Source of the DNA: DATJGR01 sp963787045
GTDB lineage: Bacteria; Pseudomonadota; Gammaproteobacteria; Pseudomonadales; Azotimanducaceae
Reading direction: 5' to 3'
NCBI GenBank assembly: GCA_963787045.1
Contig: CAWBBR010000036.1
Coordinates: forward strand, 124,001-188,000
DNA length: 64,000 nt
The notes below the pieces were generated by a model. That model worked only from the letters and a program-made list of their open reading frames with translations, was not told where the DNA came from and made no database searches. Of this stretch, positions 52,692 to 61,913 are shown in pieces (within the stretch, counting starts at the first letter, position 1; the number at the start of each line of letters is the position of its first letter). The translations under genes and the position numbers were made by a program.

Positions 52692-53256
52692 TTCCGATCG
52701 GGTTCTGACGACGACGGTTGTATTGAACGCACCGGTTCAAACCGTGTACGCGGCGTGGACGCAGCCGGAGCACATGCGCCATTGGTTCGGCCCCAAAGGC
52801 TTCACGGTGATCGCATGCGAAATGGACGCGCGTGAAGGCGGCCGCTGGCGGGTCGGCATGACGGCGCCCGAAGGCACCGAGCACGTGGAGCTCGGAATGG
52901 TACGCGAGCTGGTTCCGCTCGAACGACTGGTGCTCACGCACGCGTGGCTGAACGACGGCAAGCCCGGTCACGAGACGACGATAACGGTGACGCTCGCCGG
53001 CGAGAACGGCGCGACGCGCATGACGTTCCGGCAGGGCACGTTCGAATCCGTCAAGGCGCGCGACGAACACAACGACGGCTGGACCAGCGCGTTCGCGTTG
53101 CTCGCCGAGCATCTGTTCGGCATCGCGAGTCCGGAGAGTCTCGGACGCCCCGGCGTGGTGTCGGAGTTGCTGCAGCATGCGCGCCCGCATTTCGATGCGT
53201 TGCGCGCCCAGGTCGAGGCGAAGCCGAAGGCCGCTCCGAAAAAGCCCGACGCTTGA
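52681..53256 (+). CDS. SRPBCC (AHSA1-type) family protein
   Basis: 191 residues. TTTVVLNAPVQTVYAAWTQPEHMRHWFGPKGFTV, DAREGGRWRVGMTAPEGTEHVELGMVRELVPLERLVLTHAWL and TITVTLAGENGATRMTFRQGTF are the START-like helix-grip fold of the AHSA1 family. Such proteins bind hydrophobic ligands or act as stress accessory proteins. The start at 52681 gives the typical N-terminus. The Lys/Pro-rich tail (EAKPKAAPKKPDA) is unusual. The next gene begins at its stop. Confidence 0.88.
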   Translation: MPADSDRVLTTTVVLNAPVQTVYAAWTQPEHMRHWFGPKGFTVIACEMDAREGGRWRVGMTAPEGTEHVELGMVRELVPLERLVLTHAWLNDGKPGHETTITVTLAGENGATRMTFRQGTFESVKARDEHNDGWTSAFALLAEHLFGIASPESLGRPGVVSELLQHARPHFDALRAQVEAKPKAAPKKPDA

Positions 53257-54365
53257 GAGCGGGACGTTTGGACGGCGCTCGAGTGTGCGGCGTGGGTCGC
53301 GCCTTCGCGGTCGTGTTGGCGCTGAGTGCGGCGGCGTGCTCGTCGTCCGTTACGCCGGTGCTCGGCTGCAACGCGGCGGACGGCATCGAACCCGTCTGCG
53401 ACTTCCGCAATCCCGAAGACATCGTCGCGGTCCCGCCGGGGGACTGGCTGCTGATCAGTCAGATGGCGGACGCGGGCGGCCGGCTCGCCGGCAGCATTGC
53501 CGCGTACCAGCCCGGCAGCGGCCGCATCGAAGTATTGTTTCCGGTCGGAGAATTCGACGACGTGCGCGACTGGGGCGACGCGAGTTGCGCGCCGCCGTCG
53601 ATCGAGCAGTTCGCGCCGCACGGCATCGACATCGCGCGGCGCGCCGACGGCGCCGAGGAACTGCTGGTGGTCAATCACGGCGGCCGCGAATCGGTCGAGT
53701 ACCTGCGGGTAGAGCGCAGCGACGACGGTCTGGCGTTGCGCTGGCGCGGTTGCGTGGCGGCACCGGATCACGCGTTCCTCAACGACGTGGTGGCGCGCCG
53801 CGACGGCGGCTTCTGGGCCACCGACATGATGCCGAAGAACCACCAGTTGTGGGCCGCGCTCACCGGCTCGTTGTTCGGGGCCGACACCGGCAAGGTCTAC
53901 CGCTTTACGCCGCGCGACGGCTTTTCGGTCGAACCCGGCAGCGCGATGCCGTTTCCCAACGGAATCCAGAAGGGGCAGGACGACGATGTCCTCTACGTCG
54001 CGAGCTTCCTCGGAAACGAAGTGCGCCGGCTCGATCTGAAACGCGGTGAAATCACCGGTCGGGCGCACATCGAACGCCCGGACAATCTGACCTGGAGCCC
54101 CGACGGGAAACTGCTGGCAGCGTCGCTTACCGACTCGTTGATAGAGACGTCGCATTGCCGCGAAGTGCCGGTTGGCGCGTGCGGCGCGGCGTTCGAAGTG
54201 GTATCGATCGATCCGCAATCGATGGATCAATTCGCGATCCTCGGTCATCGCGGCGCGCCGATCGGCGGCATTTCGGTGGCGCTGCGCGTCGGCGATATCG
54301 TGTACCTGGGTTCATCCGCCGGCGACCGGATCGCGCGCTGGCGCGTGATGGGTGAAACGCCCTAG
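53253..54365 (+). CDS. SMP-30/strictosidine-synthase-like beta-propeller lipoprotein
   Basis: About 370 residues. A signal with lipobox (FAVVLALSAAACSSS) precedes a six-bladed propeller: DIVAVPPGDWLLISQMADAGG, FAPHGIDIARRADGAEELLVVNHGGRESVEYL, DHAFLNDVVARRDGGFWATDM, FPNGIQKGQDDDVLYVASFLGNEVRRL and PDNLTWSPDGKLLAAS. The Asn-Asp and Glu calcium-site pattern of SMP-30 and arylesterases is recognisable. It may hydrolyse lactones or esters in the periplasm. Starts at 53253 (TTG, overlapping the previous stop), 53283 and 53292 (GTG) cannot be separated. Confidence 0.82.
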   Translation: MRAGRLDGARVCGVGRAFAVVLALSAAACSSSVTPVLGCNAADGIEPVCDFRNPEDIVAVPPGDWLLISQMADAGGRLAGSIAAYQPGSGRIEVLFPVGEFDDVRDWGDASCAPPSIEQFAPHGIDIARRADGAEELLVVNHGGRESVEYLRVERSDDGLALRWRGCVAAPDHAFLNDVVARRDGGFWATDMMPKNHQLWAALTGSLFGADTGKVYRFTPRDGFSVEPGSAMPFPNGIQKGQDDDVLYVASFLGNEVRRLDLKRGEITGRAHIERPDNLTWSPDGKLLAASLTDSLIETSHCREVPVGACGAAFEVVSIDPQSMDQFAILGHRGAPIGGISVALRVGDIVYLGSSAGDRIARWRVMGETP

Positions 54366-55619
54366 CCTTCGATGTGGCGGACGCAGCTGACAAGGCCGTT
54401 GGCGGGTTAGCCGCACCGCTTCACCGATACGCCGCCACAGCTGCTGTTGCGCCAGGGTGAGCAATGGCGATGTCGGAACCGGAAACGAACCGTAGCCGAC
54501 CACCATCAAGTCGTGTTCGAGATCGAACCACGCGAACTGGCCGTGAATGCCCAGCATTGCGAACTGCCGCTGTGGCTCGATCACCCAGAACTGATTGCGA
54601 TAGTGGCCGTTCGGAAAGCGCACCGATCGCTCGACCGAATTGAACGCTCGATGCGCCGCCGCATTGTGTGCGCATGTCTCGGCGATGAACCACTCGGGCA
54701 CCAGCGCTTCGCCCGAAAGATTGCGGCCGCGATTGATCATGACGCCGGCCCAACGCGCGAAATCGCGCAACGTCAGGCTGAGCTGGCCTTCGGCGATCGG
54801 GAAACCCAGTGCGTCGGTGTTGAACCAGCCGACCGACTCGGCGCCGATGCGCCGGAACAGTTGTCGCTCGAGCAGCGGCAGGATCGGCTCCTGATATGCG
54901 TGCTCTACCGCCATCATCAGCGCGTTCGTCAGCGGAGACGCATAGTTGAAGCGCGAGCCTGGATCGGCAACGCGCTGCGTCATCTTCTCCACCAACCAGC
55001 GTCGCGCTCCAATGGCCTCGTTGGCAGGCGCCGGGTAGTAGCCGACGGCTCGCGCATACGAGTAATAGTCGCTGGTCCGATCCTCGTACGCTTCCACGTA
55101 TTGCAGGCCGGGGCACATGTCGAGCACGTGCTGCAGAGTCACACCGCGCCACCCGGCGACGCCGCGAAGCTCCGGGAGATAGCGGTCGAACGGCGCGTCG
55201 ACTTCCATCCGCCCCGCGTGGACCGCCTGCGCCAGCAATAACGCGGTCAGCGACTTCGTGGTGGAGTGCTGCACGTGATGATCTGCGGCGGTCATGCCGT
55301 TGCGGTACGACTCGTGCACCACCGCGCCGCGATGCATCACCAGCAGGGCATCGTTGAACAAGCGGCGATCGAGAAACGTCGCACCGACCATCGGCGCGCC
55401 GGTGAGCGGGTCATCGAATACGAGCGTGTCGACGTCGAGCGACCCGGCACGCGGCAGCGCAATCGCCGTGCCCGGTTCGAGATGCGCGACCGGCATCATC
55501 CGGTCCATGTGCAATTGGCTCAGTGCGAGGTGCGGCGGGTGATCCCAGTTCGAACGGTCGATGCCGAGCTTCGCGTCGATGACGCCGTCGACGGTGCCGG
55601 AGCTGACGACGCGGACCAT
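54312..55619 (-). CDS. Serine hydrolase, class C beta-lactamase/esterase fold
   Basis: 435 residues as read. The nucleophile motif is HSTTKSLTALLL (S-x-x-K), the second site FNYASPLTNAL (Y-x-N-like), and the third GIHGQFAWFD in place of KTG. These proteins are usually esterases or peptidases, not drug-resistance enzymes. No signal peptide is seen. The last 50 residues (RLTRQRPCQLRPPHRRLGRF) look non-coding and overlap the convergent propeller gene by 54 bases, so a frameshift near 54410 probably hides the true end. It follows the thioesterase gene divergently arranged next to it by ten bases on the same strand. Confidence 0.82.
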   Translation of the reverse strand: MVRVVSSGTVDGVIDAKLGIDRSNWDHPPHLALSQLHMDRMMPVAHLEPGTAIALPRAGSLDVDTLVFDDPLTGAPMVGATFLDRRLFNDALLVMHRGAVVHESYRNGMTAADHHVQHSTTKSLTALLLAQAVHAGRMEVDAPFDRYLPELRGVAGWRGVTLQHVLDMCPGLQYVEAYEDRTSDYYSYARAVGYYPAPANEAIGARRWLVEKMTQRVADPGSRFNYASPLTNALMMAVEHAYQEPILPLLERQLFRRIGAESVGWFNTDALGFPIAEGQLSLTLRDFARWAGVMINRGRNLSGEALVPEWFIAETCAHNAAAHRAFNSVERSVRFPNGHYRNQFWVIEPQRQFAMLGIHGQFAWFDLEHDLMVVGYGSFPVPTSPLLTLAQQQLWRRIGEAVRLTRQRPCQLRPPHRRLGRFTHHAPARDPVAGG

Positions 55620-55628
55620 CCGCGCGGC

Positions 55629-56084
55629 TCAGTCGGGGCGTTCGACGCGCACCGCGTATTCGCCGGTGAAGCGCGCCGCGTCGTTGCCGTTCGCGCGCAC
55701 GACGCATTCGAGGTTGAAGCGCGTCTTGCCTTGCGCTTTCAACCGCGCGAGCGCATCCGCCTGATCGCTGACGATGAACCGGCACGTAGCGACGATCGGC
55801 TCTTTCACCGGTCGTTCATAGTGAATGTGGCCGTCGGCGATCACGATGCTGCCGTCGATGTGCCGCGTCTTCAGTTGGAGCCAGGTCATGCCCCAGCCGC
55901 ACAGCGCGGCGATCGCGTAAAGGCTGCCGGCGAACGCCGTGCCGTGCACGTTGATGTTCGGTTCCAGTTCCGCCCGCACCACGAGCTGGTCGTTGGCAAA
56001 GTCCATCACGCGGATGCCCATCGCTTTGCTGATGGGAATTTCTTCGTGCCAGGTCTGTTCGAGTTCTACGCAGAGGTTTTTCAT
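55629..56084 (-). CDS. Hotdog-fold thioesterase (YiiD C-terminal type)
   Basis: 151 residues. LEQTWHEEIPISKAMGIRVMDFANDQLVVRAELEPNINVHGTAFAGSLYAIAALCGWGM matches the YiiD_C putative thioesterase family, with the His-Gly of VHGTAFAGS in the active site region. The family hydrolyses short- to medium-chain acyl-CoA. The ATG lies in the last four bases of the amidase gene (ATGA), so it belongs to a leftward operon with it. Substrate unknown. Confidence 0.88.
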   Translation of the reverse strand: MKNLCVELEQTWHEEIPISKAMGIRVMDFANDQLVVRAELEPNINVHGTAFAGSLYAIAALCGWGMTWLQLKTRHIDGSIVIADGHIHYERPVKEPIVATCRFIVSDQADALARLKAQGKTRFNLECVVRANGNDAARFTGEYAVRVERPD

Positions 56085-57512
56085 GGGCGCGCAGTATACC
56101 CATCCGCGCGCAGTAGTCGCGGTAACGTTGCGGCGTGGTGCGTCGCGGCTTCGACGGACTTCGCGAATGCGAGCAGGCGCGCTTCGCCACGCACCGGCGC
56201 GACGATCTGCATACCGATCGGCAGACCGTCGTCGCTGAATCCGGCCGGCAGCGACAACGCAGGGCAACTCGTCACGGTGAGGCGCGCGCAACTCTGCATC
56301 CATTCGAGATAGTCCTTCATCGGCGTACCGTCGATCTCGGTGGGGTAAGGCTGCTCGACGTCGAATGGCAACACCTGCGTGGTCGGGCCGATCAGGAAGT
56401 CGTAACGGGTGAAGAACGCGGCGACGCGATCGTATACGGCGCGACGCGCGGCCCACGCCCGGTCGAGGTCGACGACGCTCAGCGCTTCGCCGGCCGCAAG
56501 GTTCCATTGGATCGTATCCTTCAGTTCGGCGCGCGACTTCGACGGCAGCGCGGCGAATCGCTCTCGAAAACCGTTCGCGCGCAGTACGTGAAACGCCTCG
56601 GTCGCACCCGACAGATCGGGACACGCCATCTCGACGCGCGCGCCGAGCGACTGCAGCAGCGCGCCGGTCGCTTCGATGCGCGACTTGATCACCCGCGCCA
56701 CCGGCAGACCAAAATCGGCGGTCAACGCGATGCGCACCCCGGCGCAGGTCGAGCGGTGTCACCGGGTAGAACGTCGAGCCGGGATCGGTCAGCGCGATCG
56801 GCACGCGCGGGTCTTCGCCGACCAGCGCCGACAGAAACAACGCGATGTCGTCGACGCTGCGCGCCATGGGGCCGAGCACCGACATGTCCGCCCAGGGATT
56901 CAACGTCGGATACGACGGCACGCGTCCCGGTGTCGGGCGCAGACCGAGCACGTTGCAGAAGCTCGCCGGGTTGCGCAGCGATCCGCCGAGGTCGCTGCCG
57001 TCGGCGAGCGGCAACATGCGCGCGGCGAGCGTTACGGCGGCGCCGCCGCTGCTGCCGCCGCACGTGCGCGTGAGATCGTACGGGTTGCGCGTTGCGCCGA
57101 AAACGCGATTGAAGGTCTGCGATCCGGCGCCGAACTCGGGTGTATTGGTTTTGCCGACGGCGATCGCGCCGGCACTGCGTATGCGTTCGACGATCAGATC
57201 GTCTTTGTCGGGAACGTTGTCGGCGAACAGCGTCGAGCCGAACGTGGTGCGCATACCGCGCGTAGACAGCAGGTCTTTGTGCGCGGTCGGCAATCCCCAT
57301 AGTGGCGGGAGCGCGCCGCGCGAGTAGTTTCTGTCGTGGTCGGCGGCGGCGTCGCGCGCGCGGTCGGCATCGAGTGTAACGATCGCGTTGAGGCGCGGAT
57401 TGACCGCGTCGATCTGCGCGAGATGCGCGTCCATCACCTCGACGCAGCCCACCTGCCGGGTCGCGAGCATGCGAGCGAGTTCGACGGCGCTGCGGTTGCA
57501 TAGTTCATTCAC
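56081..57512 (-). CDS. Amidase (amidase-signature family), one frameshift
   Basis: About 476 residues. The Ser-Ser-Lys triad is visible: Lys in LPTAHKDLLSTRGM, and the two Ser in TCGGSSGGAAVTLAARMLPLADGSDLGGSLRNPASF. ALDADRARDAAADHD-type N-terminus and YDFLIGPTTQVLPF near the C-terminus are typical of the family. The frame shifts by one base near 56740, between VTPLDLRR and GVRIALTADFG. It hydrolyses an unknown amide; GatA is unlikely because no gatB or gatC adjoins. The GTG at 57512 is the likely start. Confidence 0.92.
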
Positions 57513-57523
57513 GCGAGCTGCCC

Positions 57524-58384
57524 TCAGCGTTCCGCGCCACTCTCGATCATCTGCTTGTCGTGCGTCCTGGACAGTCGTGCCGGCCCGGCGAGCAGCGTCA
57601 CCGCGATCGCGGCGAGGATTTCCAGCGCCGCTTGGATGATTAACGCATTCACATTGGCGCCGACAGCCGTATTCGCGATCGGCAGGAACACCCCCGCGGT
57701 GTTGGCCGACGCATGGAACATCGTCGTCATCAGAAGGCTTCCTCGGGTGTTGTTGAACAGCCAGGTGTACAGAACGGCGGACGCGGTAATTCTGATCATG
57801 AACAACCAGAACGGACTCGTGTTGTCGGCGGCGAGGAATTTCGGCAGGTGCCAGAATCCCCACACCACGCCGAGAATGAGGCTGGCAACCAGCGCGCTGT
57901 GCCGGGCCTGCAGACGCGGCAGAACGTAGCCGCGCCAGCCGATTTCTTCACCGTTGCTGATCGCGTCGACGAGGAAAAACGGCACGATGAACATCGGCAG
58001 GTAGGCCGATGCGCCGAAGATGCGATGCGCGAACACCTCGGTGAAATCGAGCGGGGTCTGCGTAATCGCCGTGTTGATCAGCACGGCGCCGAGCAGGATC
58101 GACGGATAGAGCAGCAGCGCGACGAGGAGCCACCTCCATCCGACGCGCCAGATCAGGAAACGCTTCAGAAGCGCGACGACGCCGGGTCTGCCGAGCGTCA
58201 ACGCGGTCATCGCCAGCGCGGCGACGACGAAGCCCCAGCCGAGAAACAGATAGACGATGAAAGGGATCTGGAGTTGCAGTACGCCTGAGTGGGCGAGATC
58301 GATCGGCCACGTCAGCAGGAACATCAAGCCGATGCCGATCGGCAGGGCGTGGCGTTTGACGAATTCGCCGAACGTGCCGGTCAT
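57524..58384 (-). CDS. CPBP-family intramembrane metalloprotease
   Basis: 286 residues with eight or so membrane segments. The Abi/CPBP motifs are present: EEIGWRGYVLPRL (EExxxR), FWHLP (FxxxH-type) and HASANTAG (HxxxB). Members are Rce1-like proteases that process or degrade membrane proteins and peptides. The start overlaps the stop of the small gene upstream by four bases (ATGA). The operon continues into the amidase gene after eleven bases. Substrate unknown. Confidence 0.9.
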   Translation of the reverse strand: MTGTFGEFVKRHALPIGIGLMFLLTWPIDLAHSGVLQLQIPFIVYLFLGWGFVVAALAMTALTLGRPGVVALLKRFLIWRVGWRWLLVALLLYPSILLGAVLINTAITQTPLDFTEVFAHRIFGASAYLPMFIVPFFLVDAISNGEEIGWRGYVLPRLQARHSALVASLILGVVWGFWHLPKFLAADNTSPFWLFMIRITASAVLYTWLFNNTRGSLLMTTMFHASANTAGVFLPIANTAVGANVNALIIQAALEILAAIAVTLLAGPARLSRTHDKQMIESGAER

Positions 58385-58650
58385 CTACCTAGCCGAGTCG
58401 CCATGTCTTCCTCGAACTCGGGAAAGTACCGGTTGATCACCGACAGATCGAACTCCCCGAGGATCGACGTGTTCGGTTCACGTTCGAGCAGGAACTGGAA
58501 CGCCTGAATCAGCACCCACTCGTGGGTGAATTGCGACCCGCTTAATTTGCGGTAGTAGTCCGGCGACATGCGGACGCGATGCACGGTCTCGGTGTCGCCG
58601 GAAACCACCACTTCGTAGGTATTCGCATCGACGAGCGACGCGCTGATCAT
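58381..58650 (-). CDS. Small hypothetical protein
   Basis: 89 residues: ISASLVDANTYEVVVSGDTETVHRVRMSPDYYRKLSGSQFTHEWVLIQAFQFLLEREPNTSILGEFDLSVINRYFPEFEEDM. Acidic, soluble, with no motif I can name. Its placement between the nitroreductase and the CPBP gene, with an ATGA overlap to the latter, shows that it is coding. Function unknown. Confidence 0.75.
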   Translation of the reverse strand: MISASLVDANTYEVVVSGDTETVHRVRMSPDYYRKLSGSQFTHEWVLIQAFQFLLEREPNTSILGEFDLSVINRYFPEFEEDMATRLGR

Positions 58651-58651
58651 T

Positions 58652-59290
58652 TCACCAGGTGTTCCAGTGCGTGATGTTCGACACCGGCGGTCGTTCGGCG
58701 CGTTTGAAATCCGTGCCTTTCGTATACGCGACCGGGAGCAGCGCCACCTGCATCACGTTGTCGGGAACGCCGAGTATCTCCGCAGCTTCCTTCTCGTAGA
58801 GCAGATGCAGCGTCGTCAACACGGTGCCGAGGCCGCGCGACCGTGCGGCCAGCTGGAAGCTCCACACCGCGGGGAAGATCGAGCCGAAGAAGCCCCCCAA
58901 CAGCTGCACTGGGGTGCCAGCGGGCGGCCGCCCTTCGAGACACGGAATCAGATGCACCGGCACTTTGTGCAGGATGTCGATCAGATACAGCGCCGACTCG
59001 TAAACGCGTTGCGTCTGCACGTTACCTGCCTCCTTCGCCGCTGCACCGGCCTGCGACAGATACGCTTCGCCGCCTTTGCGGTAGAGGTCGGCGAGCGCCT
59101 TTTTCTTCTTCGGATCGTCGACGACGAGCCAGCGCCAGCCTTGCGAATTCGAACCGGTCGGGGCTTGCACGGCGAGTTCGAGGCACTCCATGATCACCTC
59201 GCGCGGTACTTTCCGATCGAGGTCGAGGCGCTTGCGGACGGCGCGGGTCGTGGCCAGCAGCTCGTCGGTCATCGCGAGATCGAATTTCAT
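58652..59290 (-). CDS. Nitroreductase-family FMN oxidoreductase
   Basis: 212 residues. TTRAVRKRLDLDRKVPREVIMECLELAVQAPTGSNSQGWRWLVVDD is the nitroreductase FMN site, and SIFPAVWSFQLAARSRGLGTVLTTLHLLYEKEAAEILGVPDNVMQVALLPVAY its C-terminal part. Enzymes of the family reduce nitro groups, quinones or enones. The start at 59290 fits the family N-terminus. A small gene, a CPBP protease, an amidase and a thioesterase follow on the same strand. Confidence 0.9.
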   Translation of the reverse strand: MKFDLAMTDELLATTRAVRKRLDLDRKVPREVIMECLELAVQAPTGSNSQGWRWLVVDDPKKKKALADLYRKGGEAYLSQAGAAAKEAGNVQTQRVYESALYLIDILHKVPVHLIPCLEGRPPAGTPVQLLGGFFGSIFPAVWSFQLAARSRGLGTVLTTLHLLYEKEAAEILGVPDNVMQVALLPVAYTKGTDFKRAERPPVSNITHWNTW

Positions 59291-59334
59291 CGTGTCACCC
59301 CGTCTTGGTCTTGAAGGAAAGAGACGCAGTGTAT

Positions 59335-60248
59335 CCGACTCGTCCCGGACGGCTCTACCTGAGCGCTCGCAGTCGCCGCGCTCGTCGTCTTGCTGATCGC
59401 GCAGCAGCAGCAGCTCATCAAGTTGCCGGGATCCGGGCGTGTCTGGTCGGCGCTGTGCCCGATGCGCTGCACGGCAGCTGGTTCGCGTGCGTGACGTGGC
59501 TAGTCTGTCGGTTCGTGAAGCGGTGGCGTTGCGGAGCGACGTCTTGCCAGACGACGGTCGCTGATCGGTGTGTGCATCGCGGTCGGTACGGAACTGGTGC
59601 AGAACGGTAACCGGTGGCGACGCGGAAATCGGCGACGTCTTCTTCGACATGGTGGGAATGAGCGCCGCACTGGTGGTCTGGTGCGCGCGAGAGAAGCTCA
59701 TTCACGGTTCCGAATCGGCATCGCGCTTGCGACGTTTCTGATGATCGGCTCGCTGTGGCCCGTCGTGATGCCGATCATGATCGACCGCTATCGCGACTCG
59801 ATCGCGCCGCAATTGGTGCACTTCGATTCGGGCTATGTCTTCGACCTCGTGCGCAGCGGCAGTGTCGTGGCCAGTGGTCGACCCGCCTGCGGAGTGGTCG
59901 ATCGAAGGCCCCGCTCTTAAGGTCACGCTCGCGGACGAAACGTGGCCGGGCGTCTGGTTTCCGGGTCCGATCCCCGGATTGGCACGCGTTTTCGGAACTC
60001 GACGCCGACGTGTTCGTCGATGGAACGACGCCGATGCCGATCACGATCTCGATCCGTCTTCGATTGCGCAAAGGTCGATCACGTCTACCGGGAATTCCAG
60101 TGCGCCCCCGGGCCGTGTCGTTTGCAGTATCGACTCGATGGATCTGTTCGACCGCGACGTCGCGCGCGTGACCATGGTGGTCGTCCACTCCCTGCGCTCG
60201 CAGGCCGGTCGCACGTTCTATCTCGGTCGGATTGGACTTCACGAGTAG
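59335..60248 (+). pseudogene. VanZ-type membrane protein with a C-terminal beta domain, broken by many frameshifts
   Basis: No single frame is open, but neighbouring frames join into one protein. Hydrophobic segment ALAVAALVVLLIAQQQQLIKLPGSG, then DALHGSWFACVTWLVCRFV, IGVCIAVGTELVQ, GDAEIGDVFFDMVGMSAALVVW (the VanZ motif), IGIALATFLMIGSLWPVVMPI, and a C-terminal jelly-roll-like part with DETWPGVWFPGP, DWHAFSELDADVFVDGTTPMPITISIRL, VDHVYREFQCAPG and RSQAGRTFYLGRIGLHE before the stop. About nine shifts are needed and each fits one or two extra bases. That points to sequence error, not decay. The start is not defined. The M20 gene follows after 30 bases. Confidence 0.6.
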
Positions 60249-60278
60249 ACTGCGATCGAAAACCATGGCGATGAACAC

Positions 60279-61580
60279 ATGCGACTCAACGGACTGGTGA
60301 TTTGCGGTTCGCTGCTGTGTGCAACCGTGCATGCGGATCTCGATGAAGACATCGACGAAGCTGCGGCGGCGGTCGAAACCAACGTCATCGCGTGGCATCG
60401 CGACATTCACGAGAATCCCGAGCTATCCAATCGCGAAGTCCGCACCGCGGCGCTGGTCGCTTCCTATCTGAAGACGTTGGATATCGAGGTGACGACCGGC
60501 ATCGCGCACACCGGTGTGGTCGGCATTCTGCGCGGCGGAAAGCCCGGCAGAGTGGTCGCGTTGCGCGCCGACATGGACGCGTTGCCGGTGGTGGAGCAAA
60601 CGGGGCTGCCGTATGCCTCGACGGTGACGAGCCAGTATCAAGACCAGGAGGTCGGCGTGATGCACGCCTGCGGCCACGACAACCACGTCGCGATTCTGAT
60701 GGGCGTGGCGAAGGTGCTCTCGAGTGTGCGCTCGCAATTACCGGGTACGGTCAAGTTCATCTTCCAACCGGCCGAAGAAGGGGCGCCGCCGGGCGAGGAA
60801 GGGGGCGCCGGAATGATGGTGCGCGAAGGCGTGTTGAAGAACCCTGATGTGGATGCGATCTTCGGCCTGCACGTCATGCAGTTGGACCAGACCGGTCAGG
60901 TTTCGATGCGGCCGTTGGGCGCGATGGCGAGTTCGCAGCGATTCGAGATCGTTGTGAAAGGGCGCCAGACGCACGGCGCGACGCCCTGGTCGGGTATCGA
61001 TCCGATCGTCGTCGCGTCGCAGATCGTCGGTGGGTTGCAAACGATCGTGAGCCGCCGTGTGGACATTTCGTCGTCGCCCGCGGTCGTTACCGTCGGCACG
61101 TTTCACAGCGGCACGCGCAACAACATCATTCCGGACGATGCGAAACTGACCGGGACGATCAGGACGTTCGACCCCGCGGTCAGTGAGAAGGTGCGCGAGG
61201 AGATGCGGCAGATCGCGACCGGCATCGCGCAATCGCAGGGCGCGGAGGCAACGTTGTCGCTCAGCGAAGGCAATCCGGCGACGATCAACGATCCGGCGTT
61301 ACTCGAGCAGATGCGGCCGACACTGGTGCGGATCTACGGCGATGCGAACGTACGCGTCAGCCGTCCGCTGATGCTGGCGGAAGACTTTGCGTTCTATCAG
61401 CAGCAGGTGCCGGGATTGTTCTTCTTCGTCGGCGTGCGGCCGACGGACGTTCCCGAAGACGCCGCGATTCCGAATCACTCGCCGAAATTCTTCGCCGACG
61501 AGAATGCGCTGAAAGACGCGGTGCGCGCGATGGCGTCGCTGGCGGCGGACTACCTGCGGCCGCAGCGGGAGGAAGGCTGA
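60279..61580 (+). CDS. M20-family amidohydrolase, secreted
   Basis: 433 residues with a signal peptide (GLVICGSLLCATVHA). Metal ligands appear in MHACGHDNHVAILMG, FIFQPAEEGAPPGEEGGAGMM and FGLHVMQL, and the dimerisation domain in GRQTHGATPWSGIDPIVVASQIVGGLQ. The family cleaves N-acyl amino acids, hippurate or indole-acetyl conjugates. NNIIPDDAKLTGTIRTF and EDFAFYQQQVPGLFFFVG complete the pattern. The signal peptide suggests a periplasmic enzyme. Confidence 0.93.
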   Translation: MRLNGLVICGSLLCATVHADLDEDIDEAAAAVETNVIAWHRDIHENPELSNREVRTAALVASYLKTLDIEVTTGIAHTGVVGILRGGKPGRVVALRADMDALPVVEQTGLPYASTVTSQYQDQEVGVMHACGHDNHVAILMGVAKVLSSVRSQLPGTVKFIFQPAEEGAPPGEEGGAGMMVREGVLKNPDVDAIFGLHVMQLDQTGQVSMRPLGAMASSQRFEIVVKGRQTHGATPWSGIDPIVVASQIVGGLQTIVSRRVDISSSPAVVTVGTFHSGTRNNIIPDDAKLTGTIRTFDPAVSEKVREEMRQIATGIAQSQGAEATLSLSEGNPATINDPALLEQMRPTLVRIYGDANVRVSRPLMLAEDFAFYQQQVPGLFFFVGVRPTDVPEDAAIPNHSPKFFADENALKDAVRAMASLAADYLRPQREEG

Positions 61581-61681
61581 ACGTGGCCGATGAATCTGCT
61601 TCGCGGGCTATCATCTGCCGCGCTATGCGGAGTTCCCTCCGACCGAGTAAGTTGGGAACACGTGAGAAAGGGGGAACGCAT

Positions 61682-61903
61682 TTGAACGCAATGAGAATCA
61701 TCGCGCTGGTATTGATCGTCGCCGGCGTGCTTGCGCTGGTGTACGGCGGCTTCAGCTATACGAAAGATACGCAGCACACGAAGCTCGGACCGATCGAATT
61801 CACCGTCAAGGATCAGGAGCGGGTAGCCGTGCCGGTGTGGGCCGGCGTCGGCGCGATTGCGATCGGTACCGTGTTACTGCTGCTGCGAGGCAGAAAATCA
61901 TAG
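61682..61903 (+). CDS. Small two-span membrane protein (DUF3185-like)
   Basis: 73 residues: a first membrane segment (IIALVLIVAGVLALVYGGFSY), a short loop (TKDTQHTKLGPIEFTVKDQERVAVP) and a second (VWAGVGAIAIGTVLLLL) before RGRKS. This is the layout of the DUF3185 family, function unknown. The start is taken as TTG at 61682 because AAAGGGGG ends seven bases before it; the ATG at 61691 is too far from that site. The flavin enzyme gene follows after ten bases. Confidence 0.72.
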   Translation: MNAMRIIALVLIVAGVLALVYGGFSYTKDTQHTKLGPIEFTVKDQERVAVPVWAGVGAIAIGTVLLLLRGRKS

Positions 61904-61913
61904 GAGTAGCGAA

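Noticed and set aside
54312..55619. Serine hydrolase as a beta-lactam resistance gene
   Set aside because: It has no signal peptide and lacks the KTG motif; family relatives are mostly esterases, so resistance is not supported.
55629..57863. A 744-residue open frame covering amidase and thioesterase
   Set aside because: The middle is out of frame for the amidase and reads Arg-rich sequence. Two genes with an ATGA junction and one frameshift explain it better than a fusion.
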